From assembly GCA_963678675.1 (NCBI GenBank), contig OY783196.1, positions 26,700,827 to 26,764,826 of the forward strand: DNA of 64,000 nt. Direction: 5' to 3'. The number at the start of each line of letters is the position of its first letter. The first letter of the stretch is position 1. The notes beneath the pieces were generated by a model. The model saw only the letters and a program-made list of their open reading frames with translations. It was not told where the DNA came from and made no database searches. Below, one piece after another: positions 13,301 through 23,900 of this stretch. This DNA is from Xiphydria camelus. Its lineage: Eukaryota; Arthropoda; Insecta; Hymenoptera; Xiphydriidae. Position numbers and translations under genes: made by a program.

Positions 13301-13853
13301 ACAAAAGAGGTGGTGGTCGGTTGCGAGCACGGAGATCCTCTCTGTCTGTTGCTGTTCGAAGAGGCTGGGCAGATACTGGCAAAGCACGTCGAAGCCGTCG
13401 CGGCGAAGGCTCACAATGTGAGTATTGAAATTCTACTTACGATACAATCGACGTGTGATCTTTAATTTATCGTTTCCTCAAAATTTCCTTCGATCGCTCA
13501 AATAGGATCTCAAGTTGGCCCACGGCGGAATCAAGGTTGTCTGCGTGGGATCCGTCTGGAAATCGTGGCACTTCATGAAGAAGGGTTTCTTAGAACAAAT
13601 TCATCGGGGTAAAGTGGTCGATGAATTGACCCTTCTTAGACTGATTACCTCCGCAGCGTTGGGCTCCGCATATTTGGCAGCCGAGCACATCAATTGCGTT
13701 ACCGTGAAAAAGGAGTACGAGCGAAATGTCGAGGTTTTCTATCATTACAAGCGCGACAATTTCCCGGCGCTCAGTAATCACTCGTCGGGAGAGACCGAGG
13801 TAGCCTGTGAAAATGATGGAGAAGCGTGTAAGAAAAATTCGAATTCAACGTGA
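10386..13853 (+). CDS. NAGK: N-acetylglucosamine kinase
   Basis: Exons: 10386-10582, 12424-12508, 12608-12703, 12785-13037, 13119-13417, 13506-13853 (425 aa). The enzyme phosphorylates GlcNAc to GlcNAc-6-phosphate with ATP in the cytosol, salvaging amino sugar from glycan breakdown. Visible family features: the phosphate loop GGGTHS at residues 66-71, completed across intron 1; the GPGTNHW segment; the second phosphate/adenosine motif IAGTGSN at 179-185; GGWGYMLGDEGS followed by AYWIAHRA; and the late CVGSVWKSW segment. Order and spacing match animal NAGK of the ASKHA/BadF family. The start codon adds about 60 charged residues (rich in K, E, D and P) before the catalytic core that short family members lack; no in-frame ATG lies closer to the core in this exon. 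A polyadenylation signal AATAAA lies at 14082. The function call is firm; the N-terminal extension is less certain. Confidence 0.93.
10583..12423 (+). other. NAGK intron 1, carries a large foldback repeat
   Basis: An AT-rich 1.84 kb intron. It holds the inverted repeat described at 11942-12202. No other exon or RNA gene is apparent. Confidence 0.6.
11942..12202. repeat. Imperfect inverted repeat (foldback element), arms about 90-98 bp
   Basis: The left arm, about 11942-12030, begins TATGAGGGGTATAGAT. Its reverse complement appears as the right arm, about 12105-12202, ending ATCTATACCCCTCATA. Matching blocks run the whole length of the arms, including CAAGTCACAT, CATTTTTG, GAGTC and CTTATAAGTACGTGCA, with a few substitutions and a short extra block in the right arm. 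The spacer is about 74 bp. The element lies in NAGK intron 1 in the transcribed orientation. It has no coding capacity. It is most simply a non-autonomous foldback/MITE copy; a long-hairpin RNA source is the alternative. Confidence 0.75.
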
Positions 13854-14081
13854 ACCCGTAATTTCCATAACATTTCGTAACCTTAATGGATATCATTAAT
13901 CGTCGCCTCTAAGGACAAAAAATGTGGTTCATCTGCAAATCGAAATTCCGAGTCTTCCAGAACCGAAATATCACTGGAACGAAAATACGAGTTACCTATG
14001 TATACGCGCATAGACTGTAACAATGTATAAATCTACCCGTATTACGTACATTGGGTGTGTACATACTCCGGATATTTTACC

Positions 14082-14087
14082 AATAAA
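14082..14087 (+). promoter_or_regulatory. Polyadenylation signal AATAAA of NAGK
   Basis: Canonical hexamer on the plus strand, about 230 bases after the NAGK stop codon, in AT-rich sequence. It is the first canonical hexamer I noticed downstream. Confidence 0.5.
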
Positions 14088-14488
14088 TATCGTATGTCTA
14101 ATTATGCATTGATAACTGATAACGGTGTATTATTACACCTTCGAGATGAACAAATCTTATGCAGGAGTATTTAGTAAACGAACTAAAATATAGTCGATTT
14201 GACTTTACATTTCTTACCTCTGCTTTTCACAAATTCCTCTCCTGTCATAACAAAATAGTGCTTTTATACCTGTATTACTATGCCATGTTGTATTTACAGA
14301 GACCGTAATCTTTCGCAGCCAGATCATTGATATACATACGTACTGCTTAAACGTGTCATTTGCGGAGTTTGATTAAGACACGCTGATAAATATGACTACC
14401 TGCGGGCGTTTTCAGGACCTTGTAGTTTGGGGCCACTCAGTTTGGGACTTTCATTCGTTTCATCTTTATTCGATGGAATATTGTTAAC

Positions 14489-14509
14489 TCTCTCTCTCTC
14501 TCTCTCTCT
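14489..14509. repeat. (CT)n microsatellite
   Basis: About ten uninterrupted CT units in the NAGK/HR96 intergenic region. Confidence 0.9.
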
Positions 14510-15292
14510 GTAATTACTTTTAAGATTCCTCGATTCTTAATGCATTCGTGTGTTATATGTACGTTATTATGAACGAGCGGAGGTGTAAATCTGGTAAATA
14601 ATCGAAAGGAAATATTTTACTCAAAAATATATTCGTGTTGCTTTATCACAATTGTCACGCACATCACAAATTTTCTAACGCGTACACGTGCTACACGATT
14701 ACTTTCCATTCTTACGCAAAGGTCCACGCAAATTCTCCCGTTCTAAAAGGGTAAATTTACACATGTGCCAACAGACATGCACACAATTCGTCCCACATGT
14801 ATGCCTTATAAAGTATCCAGCTTTCCGTATTGAAATGCGCGTAACGCCGACGTATACGATATCATAAATAATTGCAGAGGTACCATATAAAGTCGTTGTT
14901 AGGTATTTGATTTTTTCTTACAAATTATTGCGAGCCCCGCGTATTAAAGCCTCATCTGATACAGAGCCGCGCAGCACTCATAGTAACAGTAAAAGTGCCA
15001 TGACCCTGTGTTTGTCAGGATCCCTTAATATTTGTAAAATAGCTATTGATAATGACTGAGAATAGTTATAAACTCAAACTATATTGAAAATTATCTACTG
15101 GTATGGTACAATTTCGTAAATATACAATCAAATATTTCGAAACATTCTTGGCAAGAGACCCTTATCTAGAACGACACAATAAGCATGGAGTTACTTTCTC
15201 ATCAATCACGATTTTCCATTGATCGGAAACGTGATTCAGAGGGCCCTAAGGCTGCTCCAACGTCATAAAATTTATACGAATAAACAAACTTA

Positions 15293-15340
15293 TAAAGAAC
15301 GCTTTGCTTACTTCAACAATTGAAAGCAAGGCGTTCTTTA
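15293..15340. repeat. Short hairpin: 17 bp stem, 14 nt loop
   Basis: The arms at 15293-15309 and 15324-15340 are reverse complements over 17 positions with one G-U-type difference. The loop (ACTTCAACAATTGA) can pair further internally through TTCAA/TTGAA. It sits 640 bases beyond the HR96 stop, so it may lie in the HR96 3' untranslated region. Confidence 0.6.
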
Positions 15341-15976
15341 AAGGGTGCAAAAAATCGGGGTCTTTTTCCAAGGGGATATCGATTCCTCATAAGGAGTAAC
15401 AATTGTTTTCACTTTGAAAGTGAATAAAAAAATAGAATAAACGTAATGGAAAATTAAATACAGATTTAATTAGAATATATGCCAAACAAAATAGCAAATG
15501 TACTGACCAATAATGCCAAGACTCGATTCTTTCGCAAAAGAACGCCTACGTGTTTAATTATAAATCTTCACGTATCCGCTATTAATTATAGTGTTCCTTA
15601 AACATACTTTTAGACTCTTCGGAGGTATAAGCAATTTAACTGTATGCCCTCTTATTTCTAGGCACTTGTAGATGTTCCTCAGACTCTAGAGTTACACATT
15701 TAACGTCGATTTTTTAAAATGACGATTCCAGTAGGGGGGTGATTATGTGACTAACAATCTACGATTCGACATCGTAATAATTACACACTAATGATTGCTT
15801 AAATAAAAATTGAAATTACCCGTTTTCCCTCTTTGAGAGAGATTTCACGGAAATAGATAACAAGTTAGAATAGAAGTTTTTGTTTTCTTTTTCTCTCTCT
15901 TTCTCTCCTTTTCTCTCCGATACCTGTGAGAAGTAATTAAAAAAGGTGTGACCGTTCCACTTTAACGATTTTATCG

Positions 15977-18690
15977 TTAGTGCTTCAAGTCGAAAATTTC
16001 TATCAATAGTGGTTCTACGCTCGATGGATTCACGTTTAAATAAACTCCTACGACTTCGTTATTTAGTCTATGCAGTTCCGAAATCTTCTGAATCAATTTT
16101 AAAAATGTAGATTTTGCCTCGCAACCGGGATATACACTTTCCAAGTAACGTCTGAGGAGGTAGTAATATGAGTTCTGAAAAGTACCGAGAAAATCAAGAC
16201 GGTGCATTTTGAGAACTTCGATTAGGAAAAGTGAGCGTGCCATTTACTGACCTGCTCTAACTTGATGACATCGCTGTGTACGACCCTTGGTCTGTCAGGT
16301 GTGAATAAAGCAATAGCGCTCAAGATCAAAATGATATTCTCATCTCGCCATCTTGGATCAAACGTTCTAACGAATCTCGCATGTTCCGCGTATAAATTTC
16401 CTTTCGCTTCTTTCAGGACGTCTACTTTGATGTTCGACATTCTCTCTTGACTGTGAGGTATTTTCCATATTTCCCTGTCAGGGTCGTAATTAATAGCCGA
16501 TCTTAAAATCATCATTTCCGTGCATCCACCCTTCAAAAGAGCTAATTGATCTTCTTGACACATGTTTTTAAACGCGTTGATTTTTTTAGACATTTTTATC
16601 AATCGCCTTATTGCTATGGCTGTCAGATTAATGACATCTAGTAACACTGGATCGGATTGCCCGGAATTTCCCTGAAAGTGGACAAAGAACGTGTATTATT
16701 ACTCATTGCAACTATAGTTAGTCTAATAAAATTGATGCTAAATTTCATCTTGGGTATTGGTACTTTAGAAAAATCACCTTGAATCGGCAGTCGTCGCCAA
16801 CTAAATTTGTGATATCATCGTCTAGAGGCGCAAGTAGAGCTTTGTTCGCTACTATCAATTCGTTGAGTTTCGCCCGCTCGGCGTCATTTAACTCTCTGCT
16901 ATTCTGATTGCCGCCAAGCGCAGAATACGCTGAGAATTCCAATTTTATTGCTTCGCAAAGGATAGACTCTATGGAATTGGCGGCAACTGGTATTCTGAAA
17001 TGACGTAATATTCCTTATCATGTCTTCTGCTCCAGTAACTGTTAGTTAAAGCATGTTTGAAAGCTCCAAGTAAATGTCAGAGGAGCTGATGAAAATTTAA
17101 AGAATTCAATATTGGCCTACATACCTTTGTACATCTTGTAAAACGTCCTTGGTAACATCTTCCATGGTTTTGGTCCAAATATTACTACCAATGTTTGGTT
17201 CCACCTCTCCTTGCTGAGTCTTACACTGACGATTTGTAATTAAATTAGTCAGGATTGGATTCTCAATTTCCTTTTGATCTGCTTCCAACATGTCTCTGAT
17301 CATGTTATCAGAAATTCCGTTGTTTGCAAGAGTGTTTTCGAATTCCGCTTTAACTTTCCCATTGTCCTGTTTGTCCTTTGCGGATGAAACATTATTCTCT
17401 TCGAAGAACTGTGATATTTGCGGATCAGAGGCAAGCCTGTTAATCGTATCAGAATCTGTTAGGATCTTTGTAATCAGTCCCTGGTCTTGAAATATTTTCG
17501 CCACCATATTTGGATTGCTAAGAAATTTAACGAGGAAACTAGGATCCTCCATGAACTTTGAAATCGAATCCGATCCCTTTGAGCCCGTTTCATTTGGTTT
17601 CTCACATATTGGCGACTCTTCTATACCCATTTGTGAATCGACTTGTGCAATCAAACGCGAGCAAGGCTCCGGTATAGCTTTAGTAGAACAATCCGTAAAA
17701 ATAGGCGATATCTTTGGCTGTTCAGAGATCTTGTTCGCGTCAAATCTCAGAGAGTCGCAGGAGCTCGTATCGACCATTGTATACTTTTGAGAACAGTCGG
17801 AATTATGAAAAGTGGCCTCGAATGATGATAAGTTTTGATTGAACTTCATGGTAGTCAGCGTATTCTCGGTCGTGGATGCATTATGTGACAAATTGTCAAA
17901 TTTCATTAGACTTGGAGAAATGCTATCAATTCGCGCTTGATTCGATAATCTTTCCTCCAAGTTGATATCACTTTGATTATATTTGGCATCTTTCAACATT
18001 TCCAGTGTCTTTGAACCGATTATATTAGCACTTTCAGATGGGCTGGACGGGCTTGGTACACTGGCTGCCGTGACAGGACTCATATTGTCGACCATGGTGT
18101 GTCTACTAGCATCCAGGTCTGTATATTTTCGATCCAACTCCCATATGTAAGACTCTCCCACCACGGAAGCAACCGATGCTACCGAAGTTACCGACATTGT
18201 GGTATCGTTATCAAAATTGTTGTCATCTATACCCTCTTTCTTCATCTTTGGAACCTTTGGATTCTCCGACTGTGGCCTCTTTTTCGCGCGGTTCTGCTCG
18301 ATCTTCTGACGCTTCAGAACTTTGTCCTCTTCTGACATGATGTATTCCTTTCGCATTCCAACAGCGAAGCACTTGTCCAGTCGACATTTTTGGCAAAATC
18401 TTCGTGTTACCGGTGTGATATCACAGTTCTCTGTAAATGGGCATCGAAAGTCCTGAAACAATGAAAAGGTGCGTTAAAAATGTCAGGTAATGAAATTGCT
18501 CCGAAATTGCGGAGATATAAACTAGTTCTAAAACTACTGCGGCAAAATTCACCTTGTTCTTTAATGCGTTCCTCCTGAAGAAGGCTTTGCAGCTCTCGCA
18601 GGAGACGGCATTGAAGTTATATCCTAGCGCACGGTCCCCGCAAACACCGCAAATCTTGTGGGCCTCTCTTCCCGGGTGTTCATCTTCCAT
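15977..18690 (-). CDS. Hr96: Nuclear hormone receptor HR96 (NR1J type)
   Basis: Exons on the minus strand: 18690-18553, 18452-17125, 16994-16778, 16671-16252, 16174-15977 (766 aa). The DNA-binding domain has two C4 zinc fingers. Cysteines are at residues 14, 17, 31 and 34, then 50, 56, 66 and 69. The P-box ([10 protein letters not shown]) and the following CRLDKCF match the insect HR96 group. A long serine/asparagine-rich hinge of about 400 residues sits in one exon. The ligand-binding domain spans roughly 490-766 and ends in an AF-2 helix (LLIEIF). HR96 acts in the nucleus as a sensor of xenobiotics and of sterols and other lipids in flies. The start at 18690 is the first ATG before the zinc finger. 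The frame is open further to 18783 but meets a stop a few codons beyond without an ATG. The domain call is firm. Confidence 0.93.
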
Positions 18691-20971
18691 GCTTCCCGAT
18701 GATTTGATTTTTCGATCGCTCTCCTTATCTAACGCACCATTTCTAGTCGAATTTATATCTTCCCGCTGGGATTGCCCAGGCAATGACTCACATCAACACC
18801 ACCCATCCTTGGAAAAAGTCAAAAAGTCCGTTCCTCGGGGCCGAGCCCGAGGTTCAACCCTTACTCACCAACGCCCTAAATTCTTAGCGATTCTCTGTAT
18901 GAAAAGTTTTAAATGACAGCCTGAATAAGGTGTCCAATTGGCAAGCACTTATCAAACACTTAACGAGCACTGCATGAACGTCGTTCTTCCCACTGAATTG
19001 CCAGTTGTCACTGGACAGCGTGTTAGCAACGTTTGTGATAAATAGTTGGCAGGCCTAACGCGCAGTTGCATAAACTGGTAAGATTATGAAAACGTAGTAC
19101 TCATTTATCGTAATAAAACACCCGTAAAAGCAGCGAAATGGGTGATAGGAAATGATAGATAATGAAATAGATAAAACTATACTTATCTCTGCCATCCAAT
19201 ATGTGTGGAAGTTGATTAGGCGCGACGATATTCAGCTGTCGTTAAATTTGATTTTTACCACGAAAATTTTTGGCGCCGTCATTTTCATTGTTTAAATTAT
19301 ACGCTTTATAGGTAGAGGATGCTATGAAGATGCGTACTGTAATAGTTTCGTATATTATTAAAAGACGTATTAAAAAATTATTCTCGCGAATGTTTCTCTC
19401 ATATCCGTCACTTCCCTGATAAATAAATTATGTTGTATTCAAGTCTGAAATCAATGCTTCGCAAAATCAACGGATGGTATAAACGAGAAAGCTGATACTT
19501 TTATCAAATTCTTAGAAACAATTAGATAATCTCTATCGATAATGCGCAGCTGCATGATCACACGACTCTTGAGTACCATACGCGGTAGGTTAACGGATGT
19601 AATATCTACATTTGATCTACGATCTACATCCATATTCATCAGGCGCGATGATTCATCTTGAAGTAGAATTAATATATATCTGAAACAATAAGTCTTACAT
19701 TTATTTCTTACAAAATACCTATGTAAAATAGCATTTAAAAATTGAATCACACAGAGATCGACGCGGTATACAACACTTCATTTTACGCCATGTGGCGGTA
19801 ATTAGCCGTATTTTTTAAAAATCACGTTCTTAAATTCGTAAATAAAGAATACTATTTAAAGGCGCATTGATCATATGTATGATCATATAAAATCGCAATA
19901 CTATATGGATTCTATCGTATAAAAATACATGGTGTGACTACATACGTATAAACAGGCCAAGTAATACGTTCAATTCCTGGTTTTGACATAAAATGTAAGT
20001 TCAAGTTCTTAAAAGTATCAATTTCGATGGGCTAATGAGAGTATACATATATCGTTAAAATCTGTCGAAAAAATCAGTCTAATGTCATTTCGACATTTCA
20101 ATAATGACATGTAGTTTTTACGCTTTGATAGTTAAGTGTATTTCTGTGCCATAACAGCTTTAGGCGATATAGTTGTATTACGTAAACATAAGAGTATAGG
20201 TATAATAACATACCAATAACATATAATTTTACTACATAGTGTAAACTATTTTAATGATATGATTTGAAATTGTAAAATAAGGCACGATCATATAGGTACA
20301 GTTATAGCCACGAGATTCAGCGAGTAACCATTAAATTGTCGTGAAATTTCGGTAAAATATACTATACGTCTTAATTTCTATCCGAAACTATAAACATCTA
20401 AAATGGCTGTCTAAATTTACGACGTACTAAAAAGGTCGTGAAAAATAAGATTGCACGATCGAAGACTTTGTCCGAAAGTTATTCTTAATTATATATGTAT
20501 ATCAATGCTATACGTATTGCTTTTCACGAGAGGTCAAAAACCACATTTCCTCCCAGATAATACACTATTGAGATGCACCGTAAACATAGCGACCACGGTC
20601 GTATAATGAGCAAGCTAAATTATTAAATACTAAAAAAAAAGTCATTTAAGCAGGAAACTACAGTATAGTCACAGGCACACGAATAACAGCGTACTTCTTT
20701 CATTGACAAGGCATAAATCAATATGTGAGTCTGTCGTCATAAAGTATAGATAGCTCATTGGTTTGCCTTGTAGTGAAAATTGATATACATACATTGTATA
20801 GCGATACGTATATCCTCCCCCAATTTCGCGCGATTTGAACTTATTATAAAGGATTGCTTTTCTTTGGATAGGAATACCGCCCTTTGGCGATTTCCGTTTT
20901 ACACCTTCTTTCACTCCTCTTTGAAATAACCAATGCAATATCGCATACGGCTTTGAAATCGTTGAAGCGAT
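18691..20971 (-). other. Intergenic region upstream of HR96 and downstream of the SAM/SH2 adaptor
   Basis: The first few hundred bases should hold the HR96 promoter and 5' untranslated region. The AT-rich remainder, 19200-20971, probably includes the 3' untranslated region of the adaptor gene, transcribed toward lower coordinates. I found no coding exon or RNA gene. Confidence 0.5.
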
Positions 20972-23900
20972 TCACTTGGCGGGTGTATCCGTTAGTTTAG
21001 TATTTCCAGTTTCCATGTCACTCGTGTGAAGCACCAGTTCTTCCTTCATATAGAACGTTACAATGTCCTCCACTGTTCCAAAAGTCTGCTCCTTTTCCTT
21101 TTCTGATCCTAATGCATACCTGTAGGTATACGCGCGAATATATTTTAAAAATACAGGAAGATATGAAGGATATTATAAATGAGTTAATTTTCAAGCGATT
21201 AGAACTTACTTATTATCCGACCGCTTTCGAACAGGCACATTGTAAACTCTATCTTGATACCACAGGACTAAAGTAAAAGGGTTCCTCGGATTAGCGCTTG
21301 AAGGTCTCATTAAGAAACGCCCGTTTGGTGGATTACAATAAGTACCTTCGGCAGCTGTAAAAATAAAAATAAAATAACGAATCATATGTATAGATTCAAG
21401 ATGAAATTTTCTTCGTATGGTGTACATGACAAACGCGCGACTACAAACGATTTTATTGGACGCGGCGCATGGTTATCTCATCGAGAGCATTCCTGCCGCA
21501 CACATGCAACGTATGAATGAGCATTGATCAGCGTGAAATTTCAACCAAGTCTTACATTTTTTAATAAGAGCTATCGCCTCTTCTCTGTTTACGTTGTGGA
21601 ACCATGGTTTTTCCAAGTAGGACGGTCCCTCGGGAGGTGGTGGAGGCAACGGCCTGCTAGCTCTTCCGACAGCGAGGAACGTGTTGCTCTCAGGAAGCGG
21701 TAGAGTGGCAGATTTGTCGGGCGAGCGTTCTGTACACAAGAGACTTGATTAACGTAACGCACACTAACGCGTGAAACCTTGTTACGTATTACGTGATTGC
21801 CTAAAGTATGTATACTGTAGGGAGATGTTTATAAATATTTATAAGTGAGTTAACTCAAAGATAACTCGCGGTTCGACTATCTATTTTTTTTTGGCGCATC
21901 GGTTATGAAATTTCTTCGTCGGTCAACAATTGAGGACAAGTTAAATAATTTCGGAGCAGATACACCTGTATTTATACACGATAAACATATGGATATGGTG
22001 TATAGATCCTACTGTACATGAGATACGTGCGAGATGACTCGCACTCATCAGTATCAAGGTTCTCACGCATGCGGGTGCGAGCGAGTCCGCGAGGAATGGA
22101 GAGTGTAGAACGGAGATACAGTCGGTACGATGTTTGTTGAGCCAGAATTCCTAGAAGGGACTGCCGCGTCACTTTTTGAAATTATCCTCATTCGGCACCC
22201 AAGTTGGAGACATTGGCGGCGTAGTGTTTATCGTAGCAGATTGCAGTTAGCATTATTTGCATACCGTGCTTTGCAATCGATTTATACGTAGCGTGTTTCT
22301 TTGTGAGTGTTTCGTCCTGTGAATTTTCAGTTTAATTCCTTATTAAAAGAAATCAATGGAGGTGAAAAAGAAGAGGAAGGAATTTAATTCCCTGTCGAAG
22401 GGTTTGTGTAATGTATATAATTATTTAAAGACAATTTCTCTAAATGAAATATGTAAGTAAAACAGAATTGAAAAAATGTCAAATATTACAAATTTTTATA
22501 AAAAATTATTCGTTTTATTTCTCGTACCTAACTTAGGTTGATTAGTTTGTGAAGTATTCATCCAAATGTGAAAAAAATGTTTGGTAAATAACGCCGAAAA
22601 TTTGAAGGTACACCACTGTTTGCAAAGCGTCAGACCGTTGCGTTCCGAGAATACCGCTTTATCGTTTCTGGGAATTTTGGCTCAATAAATATCGTACCGA
22701 CTGTATCTTTAATTAATGGGGAAGCGGTATTACAATTGATGTTCTCGCTCGCACTCGTAGATCTCCTCTGAGTGACGAGATAGCAATCTATACATATACA
22801 TATAAACTGCGACACATTTGTTATCGTCCCACGCATGGTACCTACTCTTCCGTAGTAAAAATAAAAGTGTACATAGGACGAAATGAACATAAAACAAATG
22901 CAGAAAAAATACTAACTCGCTAAATTAAGTCGTGCTTGCGTAAGAGCAGCTTGGGTTAAACATTCGGAGAGGCTCGCCTGACGTCGCGCAGCCGTATTCA
23001 GAGATACGGATCGCTTCAGATCACCGACTGTAGTTGCCATTCTCAGTTTAAAACAGCATCTCCCGTTCACGATAACGCAGTCTCCTCGATCGTAAGAAAG
23101 CTATCTTCGAGAAGATTTATGACTTTAAACCGGCTCGGAAGAGCTCACGCGCTCAGCAGAAGAATATGCGCGAGCAAATCCTCATCCATAACGTTTACCA
23201 GAATGTTCAACAAGTCGTCCAACAAGGCAAACATCGCCTCGATCATTAGATTCACGAATTTTAAACGAAGTACGGTCTCGTGTGCGTGATAAACACAAAT
23301 TTCGATTTACTTTCCTTTTTCGTCTCGCAACACTCTCACTCTTCGAATTTCCCCGGCGTCAACGATATAAACCGGTGAATAGAGCGCAAAGATTGACAAG
23401 AAGCACCGGCGGATGCAGTGAACAGCCCGAATTCGAAGGAGTACTGAATTCAAATAATCGGGCGCTCCTACTCTCGCTTCATTCGAGCTCCTCTACCGCG
23501 GATATATCGTTGAGTTGCGCGCTTCGGGGAGCCCGCCGGCTGTGTACGTGTCTACGGTAGCGTGCGAGCCGGCTGGCGCGAACTCAAAAACAAGACTGAA
23601 GCGGATTCGGGAAAGCGCGCGATGAGTCGACGGTGGAAAACAAGGCAGCAACAATGCGGTGGTCCCTCGGCATGGGGCGCAGCATCGCTCGGAAAGTATA
23701 AAAATATCGACAACATCCCACGTGCACCTCCCGGAATCCAGATACGCAGGAAATTCTCAGTGGTGTAACCAGTTATAGAAGTTCAGTGGTAATTCCCGAC
23801 CCATGTGCGGGCGACCGTCCCGCAGGCGGACGATCGTAAATATAGCTTCGTCTGTACGAGGAAAAAGACACCGGGAAGAAGCCATAAATAAGATCGCTCT

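Larger units (their letters stand above)
13854..15976. other. Convergent intergenic region between NAGK and HR96 stops
   Basis: AT-rich sequence containing the 3' untranslated regions of both genes. It includes the NAGK polyadenylation signal AATAAA at 14082-14087, a CT microsatellite at 14489-14509, and the short hairpin at 15293-15340. No ORF worth calling was seen. Confidence 0.6.

Noticed and set aside
18691..18783. Upstream extension of the HR96 coding frame
   Set aside because: Open for 31 more codons but begins at TTG and meets a TGA a few codons beyond, with no ATG. The ATG at 18690 is preferred.
22666..22760. Possible extra adaptor exon on minus containing an inverted-repeat arm
   Set aside because: The frame can be joined to the alternative first exon through a TATAG acceptor, but the donor (GTCTGA) is very weak and the known exons already join in phase without it.
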